The notes under the pieces: generated by a model
The model's input: only the letters and a program-made list of their open reading frames with translations
Databases searched by the model: none
What the model was told of the DNA's origin: nothing
Translations under genes and position numbers: made by a program
Shown: positions 27,501 through 34,696 of the stretch, piece after piece
Layout: every line of letters starts with the position of its first letter
Position numbering within the stretch: the first letter of the stretch is position 1
Source: Bacteroidales bacterium
GTDB taxonomy: Bacteria; Bacteroidota; Bacteroidia; Bacteroidales; F082
Reading direction: 5' to 3'
DNA length: 64,000 nt
Assembly (NCBI GenBank): GCA_017553625.1
Contig: JAFZKP010000050.1
Coordinates: 1 to 64,000, forward strand

Positions 27501-27936
27501 TTATGGCACAATAGTTTACAGATTCTATGGATTGAACGAAGGATTGCATCATCTTAATTTCCGTGTCTGGGACATTTATAACAATTCTACAAATGTTTCC
27601 TTGGATTTCAATGTGGTAAAAAGCAGCAATATGTCGATTGAGAACATATTCAACGCTCCGAATCCGATGAAGGATCAGACAAGATTCTGTTTCGAGCATA
27701 ATCAGAAAGGTGCAATTGACGTGACGATAAGGATTTACAATATCAGTGGGCAGTTGGTTAAAACATTGAACGATAGCAGATATGGCACTTCAACACGCAT
27801 TGAGCCGATTTATTGGGACGGCACCTCCGACAGTGGAAGCCCGTTGCCGTCAGGAGTATATATTTATAATGTCACGCTGACTAATTCGAATAATGAAAAA
27901 CAGTCGGGGTATTCCAAACTTGTAATTGCAAGATGA
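24562..27936 (+). CDS. porU: Type IX secretion sortase PorU (C25-like cysteine protease), copy 1
   Basis: PorU cleaves the C-terminal signal of T9SS cargo and links the protein to surface lipopolysaccharide. This copy has 1124 aa: a signal peptide, a beta-rich N-terminal region, a C25 peptidase domain at about 400-770 and C-terminal Ig-like and CTD-like domains. Catalytic residues are His641 in GYNGHGGE and Cys675 in TATCEFSRF. The C-terminus has APNPMKDQTRF and LPSGVYIYNVTL as in T9SS-type domains. The ATG at 24562 lies just after the promoter. It is followed by a second porU overlapping by four bases, then porV. Confidence 0.9.
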   Translation: MEFLGNKRRAFLMLVLMFLGAGIKGFATDSVLSSGTWYKLSVSSTGIYKLTYSDLESMGVDVRNIDPGCIRIYHNGGGVLPKVNKAPYPDDLAEIPIFVSGEDDGVFNQNDYILFYARGPVVWKYYTKQNYYSHVKNPYTDYTCVFLTVGDGHGKRLQTADTPSAGASVPVTEFVDYQVIDIDEVNINNMGCTWYFDAFDITTQRNYDFSFPNMITERDVKVKASMASRNASSASFVVSYKNKVLYSKSYGPTSATIYANADTSCFATFNATASPVSVDVKYVRSATSSVGWMDFMSMNAWRRLKMSGNVMFFRNPECNDASKVYEYQLQNASNAIRVWDVTNPMEPKQLNTSLSSSTLSFKVNGGEINEFVAFDGNGYNSPTFVGKVANQNLHAKKDIDYLIITNPKFQSHAERLKEIHSHIDDLVIDIVQPQYIYNEFSCGALDIAGIRNFIKMLYKNSSDEHRLKYVLLFGDASYDYKNPDVCLIPSYESFKSTVITTSFVTDDFFVCLDDDEGDLEKDNVGSIIDLAIGRMPVNTTEEATDVLDKIEAYIAKDKKVMSNWRNVVTLMCDDESTGFINNCETIADSISRWGGDVIVDKLYLDAYNQVATASGQRCPEINEALTNRVERGTLVFGYNGHGGEIGLGDERILTIDDINSWQNLPMLPLFMTATCEFSRFDDHTRTSAGEIMFTSKRGGAIAMITTARTTSNSLEILKRTFRNMFVMRNGEYPTMGDIFYKAKQDNKPDTKVFVLFGDPALRLAYPKNNVVLTKINGNAALANTDTLKALSTVELQGEIRDNFGEIMTDFNGEVRVSVYDKENTYRTKGDNGSPIRDFKVRNSLLFNGRAVVDSGKFEIRFLLPKDINYSYGKGLISFYATNYETDANGSFDDIIIGGYDETALPDVDGPVARVFIDDTLFVSGGITNENPVFYAFIKDKNGINTTGAGIGHDIIATITGATNKTYTLNSYYDTPFDANDYGTIVYRFYGLNEGLHHLNFRVWDIYNNSTNVSLDFNVVKSSNMSIENIFNAPNPMKDQTRFCFEHNQKGAIDVTIRIYNISGQLVKTLNDSRYGTSTRIEPIYWDGTSDSGSPLPSGVYIYNVTLTNSNNEKQSGYSKLVIAR

Positions 27937-30900
27937 TGCGGCTTTTGCGAAATATATTTGTAATCTTGTTGTTAGTGGCGGTTTATATGGCTGCCAACGG
28001 TCAGACCTTTGCAGAAAACTCGGTTCTCAGGGACGGCACCATATATAAAATAGGTGTTACTGAGACTGCGATATATAGAATAACTTTCGAGGAACTTGAA
28101 GCTGCCGGTGTTGATGTGTCTTCGCTTGACATTGACAAAATCAGCATGTATGGAAACATAGCAGGCATGCTTCCTGAGGATAACAGCGCTGTTTTTTATG
28201 ATGACCTTACCGAAATGAGCATTTCCGTTGATGATGACGGGATTGTTTTCTATGGTCAGAGTCCTGTGGAATGGACATTCACAAATGACAGGTATGTTTA
28301 TGGCACTAATTATTATACCGATACGACATTTTATTTCTTAAAGATTGATAATCAAACGAATGGAAAGAGAATGTCGGTCAAAGAGCAGAATTCAGGCGAT
28401 GCGGTTGGTGTTATTAATTCATTCCTTGACAAGCAGTATCACGAGATAGACCTCTCAAATTATTATCACAGGGGCAGAAAATGGTATGGTGAAAAGATAA
28501 ATGGTGAGAATCAACAGGTTACGATACCTTTTGTTTTTAAGAATGTAGAAAAAAACAAGATTGGAAGCCTGAAGACGTGTTTTGTCGGGTCATCAAAAAA
28601 AGAGAATTTTTATGTGAGTCTGAAGGTCAACGATACGGCTGTAACTAATGATATTTTTATAAAAAAAGCTGGTGATTATTACTATGGCGAGGAAAAGAAT
28701 GTTGAAGCGATGTTTAACCCCAATGATGACATTATTAACGTTTCATTGGAAGTGTTAACCGAGAACTCGTCTACATTCGTCACTTTGGATTATATTTGTG
28801 TAAATGCCTGGCGTTCAATAAAATACGCTAATGAACAGCTGCATTTTTCATTGTCTGATATGGGACATTCGGTTGTTAAGACAATAAAAGTCAGTAATGC
28901 TGTACAAGATATGCTGGTTTATGACGTGTCAAAAGCTCTTGAACCTGAGATTCAGAGTTTTGATTATGTTGGCGGTGAGATTAGCTTTAAAGATATGTCC
29001 GATTTCGGGAATTCATATATTGTAATGAAAAGTTCTGATATTCAAAGTGTTAAATCGATTTATCCGATTGAAAACCAGAACCTGCATTCGCTTTATGGGG
29101 GAGAGATGCTCATTGTTACAGACAAGATTTTCGCGGCTCAGGCGGAGGGAATAAAAGCGATTCATGAGGAAGAGGATGGGCTTTATTGTGAGATCGTTTT
29201 TGTAGATGAGGTTTTCAACGAGTTTTCATCTGGAGCGCCTGATATTACTGGTATTCGAAACTTTATCAGGATGATTTATCAAAGGTCGTCTGATTTGAAA
29301 TATGTGCTTCTTTTGGGTAGAGGTGAAAATGATTACAAAAATATTGAAGGCTATGGAACCAATTTTGTGCCGCCATACGAAGCGTATAACAGTGTAAATG
29401 AGATACTTGCATACGTTACAGATGATTATTACGGGCTTATGGATGATGGCGAGGGCGCTGCTTGTGCCGGCTTGCTTGACCTTGGAATTGGAAGAATACC
29501 TGTGATAAATGAAGATGAAGCCGAAGTTGTCGTTGACAAGATAAGAAGATATATAAGATCAGTCAGGACGATGGGTGGTTGGCGCAACAATATTCTGCTT
29601 CTAAGTGATGATAAAAAGATGTATTCTGACGGCTGCGAAGCTATCGAGAAGATAGTCGACACCCTCAAGCCATTTGTGAATGTTGATAAGATTTATGCCG
29701 ATGCATATATTCGGAAAGCCATGTCGACTGGTGGTTATCATTATCCTGATGTCACGGAATCGATTATTGACAAATACAATGACGGCATCATGATGATGTC
29801 GTATCTCGGACATGGCGGTGTTCAGGGGCTGAGCGCGTCGAATATATTCAGGATCAAGGATATAGGACGACTTACAAATTATTATCAACTTCCGTTTGTC
29901 GCGACGGGAACATGTGAGTTCAGCGCGTTTGACGATGCAACTTTTGTGTCGGCAGGTGAGAGGCTGTTTAAGATGAATGAGGGTGGCGCAATAGCGATGT
30001 TCACTACAACGAGACCGATGTCTTCACCTGTAAACCAAGCTGCTTTGAAGAATTTTCACAAGCAAGTTTTTACTGGCGATAACATCAGGACTCTCGCTTT
30101 TGGTGACTTTGTCAGATTGACGAAAAACAGTAACGGCTCAAATTCGTCAAATTATCTTTCGTATGTAATGTTTGGCGACCCCGCTTTGCGTTTTTCATAT
30201 CCGAAAAGCGATATTTTTATTGAGTCGGTAAATGGAGTGGCATCTGATGAGCCATTGGTCGTTGCTCCTATGGATTCGATTCATGTGGAAGGGTATATCT
30301 GCAATGGCATGGATGGAGTTGATGATGGCTTCAACGGCGTGATTTGTCCGAAAATGTTTGATAACAAAGCGAAATACCAAACATTGAACAACGATGGCGC
30401 TAATGGAAACCAAATCACTTTCTCGTGCTATAAGGATGTCATTTATGAAGGTAAAGCTTCGGTGACTAACGGCAGGTTCTCTTTCACGTTTTGGGTTCCA
30501 AGAAGCGTTAACAACCAAAGTGGTTATGCGAGAATGTCTTTCTATGCGATGGACACTGTCAGAAAGATTGATGCGACTGGATTTTATAAAAAAGTTTCGA
30601 TTGGAGGAACATCCGATGTGCCGATGGATAACGAAGGTCCTGTGATAGAGCTTCTTTGGAATGGTGAAAACGTTGTCGAAGGTGAAGTGCCGAATTTCGG
30701 GCAGCTTTCAGCAAATATTTATGACCCGCAGGGAATTTATCATTACAATTCTGTCATCGGGCGTGATGTTTTGATAACGGTGAAGTCGGAGGAGTCGACG
30801 AAAACGATGAATGTGAACAGGCTTTTTGAGCCTGAGTTGGATGATTTTACAAGGGGTACGCTTTCTGTTGATTTTGATGAACTCGCCGAAGGCCCTAATT

Positions 30901-31283
30901 TGATAACGTTGAGGGCTTGGGATACGCATGACAACAGCACCACCGCCTCGATTTTGGTGAATGTTGCAAGAACACATCATGAAAAGAAGATTTTGAATGT
31001 GAGAAACTATCCGAATCCGTTCAGAGACAAGACTTGTTTCACGATAGAATATAACAATTCCGACGTTGTGGCAGATGTCTTGATAAAGATTTATGACGTG
31101 TCTGGAAGAATCGTTAATGTGTTGGAATACAATGGCTTGTCTACTCCGGTTTTGAATATGGAGTGGAGCGCGAGTGATATGATGGGAAATAATCTTGGCG
31201 CAGGTGTATATATATATAAGGTGTATGTTTCTGATTCGGACGGAAACACATATAACACTGCTCAGCGGATGATTATTTTCTAA
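27933..31283 (+). CDS. Second PorU-like C25-family sortase
   Basis: A 1116-residue paralogue of the preceding PorU with the same layout: signal peptide, N-terminal region, C25 domain and C-terminal CTD-like domain (NYPNPFRDKTCF, LGAGVYIYKVYV). Catalytic His627 in SYLGHGGV and Cys661 in TGTCEFSAF are kept, so it is probably active. It starts four bases inside the end of copy 1, so the two are co-translated. Overall similarity by eye is moderate, with the best conservation around the catalytic domain, so the duplication is old. It may have a distinct cargo set or act with copy 1; which is inference. Confidence 0.85.
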   Translation: MMRLLRNIFVILLLVAVYMAANGQTFAENSVLRDGTIYKIGVTETAIYRITFEELEAAGVDVSSLDIDKISMYGNIAGMLPEDNSAVFYDDLTEMSISVDDDGIVFYGQSPVEWTFTNDRYVYGTNYYTDTTFYFLKIDNQTNGKRMSVKEQNSGDAVGVINSFLDKQYHEIDLSNYYHRGRKWYGEKINGENQQVTIPFVFKNVEKNKIGSLKTCFVGSSKKENFYVSLKVNDTAVTNDIFIKKAGDYYYGEEKNVEAMFNPNDDIINVSLEVLTENSSTFVTLDYICVNAWRSIKYANEQLHFSLSDMGHSVVKTIKVSNAVQDMLVYDVSKALEPEIQSFDYVGGEISFKDMSDFGNSYIVMKSSDIQSVKSIYPIENQNLHSLYGGEMLIVTDKIFAAQAEGIKAIHEEEDGLYCEIVFVDEVFNEFSSGAPDITGIRNFIRMIYQRSSDLKYVLLLGRGENDYKNIEGYGTNFVPPYEAYNSVNEILAYVTDDYYGLMDDGEGAACAGLLDLGIGRIPVINEDEAEVVVDKIRRYIRSVRTMGGWRNNILLLSDDKKMYSDGCEAIEKIVDTLKPFVNVDKIYADAYIRKAMSTGGYHYPDVTESIIDKYNDGIMMMSYLGHGGVQGLSASNIFRIKDIGRLTNYYQLPFVATGTCEFSAFDDATFVSAGERLFKMNEGGAIAMFTTTRPMSSPVNQAALKNFHKQVFTGDNIRTLAFGDFVRLTKNSNGSNSSNYLSYVMFGDPALRFSYPKSDIFIESVNGVASDEPLVVAPMDSIHVEGYICNGMDGVDDGFNGVICPKMFDNKAKYQTLNNDGANGNQITFSCYKDVIYEGKASVTNGRFSFTFWVPRSVNNQSGYARMSFYAMDTVRKIDATGFYKKVSIGGTSDVPMDNEGPVIELLWNGENVVEGEVPNFGQLSANIYDPQGIYHYNSVIGRDVLITVKSEESTKTMNVNRLFEPELDDFTRGTLSVDFDELAEGPNLITLRAWDTHDNSTTASILVNVARTHHEKKILNVRNYPNPFRDKTCFTIEYNNSDVVADVLIKIYDVSGRIVNVLEYNGLSTPVLNMEWSASDMMGNNLGAGVYIYKVYVSDSDGNTYNTAQRMIIF

Positions 31284-31339
31284 ATCATAAAAATGTATGC
31301 AATAATTCAAATTTGTTTACGTTTAATTGAATAATTGTT

Positions 31340-31347
31340 TAATTTTG
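31340..31347 (+). promoter_or_regulatory. porV promoter, -7 element TAATTTTG
   Basis: Matches TAnnTTTG 20 bases before the porV ATG, so porV can be transcribed separately from the porU pair. Confidence 0.65.
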
Positions 31348-31366
31348 CAAGCTAATTTTAAAGTAT

Positions 31367-32608
31367 ATGATTAAAAGATCTTTTTTGGTTCTTATGAGTC
31401 TTTTGATGACGGGAGTCATTGCAAAAGCACAGATGCAGGAAACGGGTCAGGATATTGATTATAATGTCATTTCGACAGCTGTTCCATTTATGATTATAGC
31501 ACCAGACGCACGTTCGGCGGCTATGGGTGATGCGGGTGTGTCAACAGCTCCGGATGTTTATTCAATGCATTGGAACGCTGCAAAATATGCTTTTATAGAA
31601 GATGATTTCAGCATTGGCCTTGCTTACAGCCCATGGTTGAGAAAGCTTGTCCCTGACATGAATATCGCTTATCTCGCCGTTTCAAAACGTATGAGCAACA
31701 GGTCAACAGTTGCTGGATCGTTGCGTTATTTCACTCTCGGTGAGATTAATTTCCGCGGTCCGGGCAATGAGGATTTGGGAACATATTCGCCAAATGAGTT
31801 TTCAATCGATGTCGCTTATTCAAGAAAACTCGGTGATTATTTGTCGGCGGCTGTTTCAGGACGCTTCATTTATTCGCATCTCACGCAGGGTGTAACGAAC
31901 TATTCAAGAGCCGCATGGTCAGTGGCAGCTGATGTCGGCGTTTATTATCAGAAACCAATTAATATCGGAACAATCGACGGTGAGTTCTCATGGGGTGTCG
32001 CAATTACCAATATGGGTAATAAGATGAGCTACAGCAACGCCAACTCAAGAACAGATTTCATCCCTACAAACCTTCGCTTTGGTCCGTCATTGAAACTCAA
32101 CATTGATGAATTTAACTCCGTTGCTTTGACATTGGATTTGAACAAGTTGCTCGTGCCAACACCACCAGAGTACGCTTATTATACAGACTCTCTCGGTGTT
32201 TTGCATCCACAATATGATGAAAACGGAAACAGAGTTATCGCCAAAGGTATGGACAACAACGTTTCGATGATTCAGGGTATGATACAGTCGTTCTACGATG
32301 CTCCTGGCGGATTCAGCGAGGAGTTGAAGGAATTTACGTTGAGCATTGGCGCTGAATATTGGTACAACAAGGTATTTGCAGTCCGTGCAGGTTTCTTCCA
32401 TGAGGCAAGAGAGAAGGGTAACCGCCGTTATCTCACATTCGGTGCAGGTTTGCGTTACAATGTGTTTGCGCTTGATGTTTCATATCTTGTGCCAGTTAAC
32501 AACACCGCAACATCAGGAACAAATCCTCTTGAAGGAACACTTCGCTTCAATCTCGCATTTAACATCAACAAGTGGGATGGAAACACCAAGTTGGAGAAAG
32601 TGGATTGA
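31367..32608 (+). CDS. porV: Type IX secretion outer-membrane protein PorV
   Basis: A 413-residue outer-membrane beta-barrel of the FadL family. It binds secreted cargo after translocation and delivers it to PorU. The signal peptide ends AKAQ. Signature segments are VPFMIIAPDARSAAMGDAGV near the N-terminus, MHWNAAKYAF and LRYFTLGEINFRGP. The C-terminus GTLRFNLAFNINK is the closing strand of the barrel. Its place after porU is the standard order, and a terminator follows 25 bases after its stop. Confidence 0.93.
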   Translation: MIKRSFLVLMSLLMTGVIAKAQMQETGQDIDYNVISTAVPFMIIAPDARSAAMGDAGVSTAPDVYSMHWNAAKYAFIEDDFSIGLAYSPWLRKLVPDMNIAYLAVSKRMSNRSTVAGSLRYFTLGEINFRGPGNEDLGTYSPNEFSIDVAYSRKLGDYLSAAVSGRFIYSHLTQGVTNYSRAAWSVAADVGVYYQKPINIGTIDGEFSWGVAITNMGNKMSYSNANSRTDFIPTNLRFGPSLKLNIDEFNSVALTLDLNKLLVPTPPEYAYYTDSLGVLHPQYDENGNRVIAKGMDNNVSMIQGMIQSFYDAPGGFSEELKEFTLSIGAEYWYNKVFAVRAGFFHEAREKGNRRYLTFGAGLRYNVFALDVSYLVPVNNTATSGTNPLEGTLRFNLAFNINKWDGNTKLEKVD

Positions 32609-32633
32609 TAGTTTAGAGTGTAGAGTTTAGAGA

Positions 32634-32664
32634 TGGGACGTTAATTGTGCGTCCCATTTTTTTT
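32634..32664 (+). terminator. Terminator of porV
   Basis: Stem TGGGACG (32634-32640) and CGTCCCA (32650-32656) followed by a run of eight T. Confidence 0.85.
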
Positions 32665-32707
32665 ATAATTTTTTGACATTTTTTGGTCGGTGTATCAAAA
32701 AATGTTT

Positions 32708-32715
32708 TATTTTTG
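32708..32715 (+). promoter_or_regulatory. Promoter -7 element TATTTTTG for the small protein/lipoprotein pair
   Basis: Matches TAnnTTTG, with TTTTGG at 32681-32686 as a possible -33 element. The leader would be about 130 bases before the ATG at 32850, a length like that of the paralogous locus at 1785-1932. Confidence 0.6.
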
Positions 32716-32849
32716 CATTGTCAAAAACGTAAAATTTATGGAATGTTATTGTATTACATGCTATTTAGGTAAACAAACGTGTGAATTGCTGTTGATAATC
32801 AGTGGTTTGCAATTGTTTTTATTTGTCAAAAATTCAAAAACTGAAAAAA

Positions 32850-33134
32850 ATGAAACTAACAAAAAGAAAAATGAAAGTCATGGCACTTTCTATGGCAATC
32901 GCCGTCATCATGTCGGTGCCAAAGGTAACAAACGCCCAAAGTTTAAAATCTGACGGCTTTTTCAGCAGTTGGAACGAAGGTTATGAGAACCGTGATGAAG
33001 GCATTACCCTGTCTGGTGGTATATCAAACAATTCTTTTGAGTCGCCACTTGGAAGCGGGTTGTTAGTCATGGTGGCTGCTGGAATCGGCTATGTTGTAAA
33101 AAAATGTGTTAAATCTAAAAATCAAGGTTTATGA
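32850..33134 (+). CDS. Small exported protein with C-terminal PLGSG-hydrophobic tail (paralogue)
   Basis: A 94-residue protein paralogous to the one at 1932-2210. It has a signal peptide (cleavage probably after TNAQ), the motif SDGFFSSW, ENRDEGITLSGG, then SPLGSG, a hydrophobic segment LLVMVAAGIGYVV and a basic end KKCVKSKNQ. The ATG at 32850 is chosen because it starts directly with a signal peptide and corresponds to the start of the paralogue. Its TGA overlaps the next ATG by four bases, so it is coupled to the lipoprotein. The function is unknown; the repeated pairing suggests that the two act together at the cell surface. Confidence 0.75.
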   Translation: MKLTKRKMKVMALSMAIAVIMSVPKVTNAQSLKSDGFFSSWNEGYENRDEGITLSGGISNNSFESPLGSGLLVMVAAGIGYVVKKCVKSKNQGL

Positions 33135-34696
33135 AAAAGTCGTATTTATTAATTATGTGTGTGGCATTGTTTTTTATTCAATGCAAACGAAAAACTGAAT
33201 TGATTGTGGCATCTGAAAAAACTGTTGCAATAAAACTTGATGTCGGTGATTCGAAAGTTAATGTCAATCCCAACTCGGGAGCGGTTTTGTTTGAGGATGG
33301 GGATGAGATTATCGTGTCAAATAATGGCAGGTATATTGGGAAACTGCTATATAATAACGGTACATTTGAGGGCGAGGTTACTGGTGCTTCGTCTGATGAC
33401 TATCTTCATTTTTATTTCCTTGGCAATCAAAAAGTTGATGATTTGGTTGTTGGAAGTTCTACGGAGTGTTCTGTAACAATTTCGGATCAGGTTTTTAGCC
33501 TGCCGGTGATTTCGTACGGGCATTCCACATCAAAATACTCACCAGAATTGACGTTTTATACTGCGAAGTTGGATAATAAATGCACTTTGGTGAAATTCAG
33601 CGTGGAATCCGCTTCTGAATATGCTGGCGTGTGCATAACAGGTATGAACAACAGGGCTTCAATAGATTTTGCCGACAACACGTTCTCGTACGACACGGTT
33701 AATAACGGTAACATAACATTGTCGCCTAAAAGTGGCATTAAATACGCTATACTTTTCCCACAGGAAGAGCAGCCGGAAGGAGGGGTGGGAAGCGCTTTTG
33801 CCGGAAAATACAAGGGCACAAGAGGATATGTTCCTGAAATTTTGGTTAATATCAACATGGCGTTAGATGATTATGCCATTCCTGTGACTATTACAACTCC
33901 GACAATTCCGGAAGGTGCAATTAATGGCTTGTTTACTGTGGATAGTACAGGGAAGCAGGTTTATTTTTCCAAGTCCAATTTGTCATATAAAAAATCACAG
34001 AAAGAATGGAGCTTTTTGCCATATCAATATACTGTTATGGAGTCATACCCATTTAGTACTGGTGAGAATTGTTCCCAGATGAATGTGGTTACTTTGTTTG
34101 GTTGGGCAACGAGTGGTTATGATCATGGGTCTATATATTATAAGCCATACAATACGATAACAGATATGAACGGTTATAATGCCTATGGTGATATATATGG
34201 AAATCTTTATGATGAGGATGGGCGAGCTGATTGGGGGTATAATATGATAAAATATGGCGGTTTGGCACATAAACAATGGCGGACTCCGACGTATAATGAG
34301 TGGAAATATTTGTTTGAAGGAAGGACCGGTGCTGCGGAGAAATGGGGACTGGCAATAATTAATAATAAGTACAAGGGTTGTGTGTTGTTGCCAGACGATT
34401 GGACAGAGCCATATAGTAATTGTTTTGTGTCTGGTATGGGTAATGAACACGATACTAACAAATATACGTTAAATCAATGGGCTCTTATGGAAGCGGCTGG
34501 AGCAGTTTTCTTCCCTTCTGCAAGCAATCGTTTTGGAACTTCTATCGCCAATATAAATTACATGGCGTTTATTTGGTCGAGTACTGTGGCAAATAAAACT
34601 TTCGCCCAGAGCGTCCAAATAACCCCAACATTGCTCGATTTGGAACGACAGTTTACCAAGAGGAATGGTCTGTCAGTGCGATTGATTTGTGAATGA
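33131..34696 (+). CDS. Surface lipoprotein, fimbrillin-like N-terminus and lectin-like C-terminal domain (paralogue)
   Basis: A 521-residue lipoprotein with signal ending FFIQC (Cys18). It has the same layout as the protein at 2213-3790: an N-terminal beta region with IKLDVGDSKVNVN, a middle with LDNKCTLVKFSVESA (compare LDNKCALVKFNVTTS in the paralogue), and a C-terminal FISUMP-like part with GKQVYFSKSNL, RTPTYNEWKYLF, KGCVLLPDDW, EAAGAVFFPSA and GLSVRLICE. No enzyme activity is evident. Its 3' end overlaps the convergent C25 protease gene by 44 bases. Confidence 0.8.
   Translation: MKKSYLLIMCVALFFIQCKRKTELIVASEKTVAIKLDVGDSKVNVNPNSGAVLFEDGDEIIVSNNGRYIGKLLYNNGTFEGEVTGASSDDYLHFYFLGNQKVDDLVVGSSTECSVTISDQVFSLPVISYGHSTSKYSPELTFYTAKLDNKCTLVKFSVESASEYAGVCITGMNNRASIDFADNTFSYDTVNNGNITLSPKSGIKYAILFPQEEQPEGGVGSAFAGKYKGTRGYVPEILVNINMALDDYAIPVTITTPTIPEGAINGLFTVDSTGKQVYFSKSNLSYKKSQKEWSFLPYQYTVMESYPFSTGENCSQMNVVTLFGWATSGYDHGSIYYKPYNTITDMNGYNAYGDIYGNLYDEDGRADWGYNMIKYGGLAHKQWRTPTYNEWKYLFEGRTGAAEKWGLAIINNKYKGCVLLPDDWTEPYSNCFVSGMGNEHDTNKYTLNQWALMEAAGAVFFPSASNRFGTSIANINYMAFIWSSTVANKTFAQSVQITPTLLDLERQFTKRNGLSVRLICE

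Noticed and set aside
32690-32953. Reading frame of 87 codons before the second small protein
   Set aside because: It covers the promoter and leader region, has no signal peptide or domain, and overlaps the better-supported gene in another frame.
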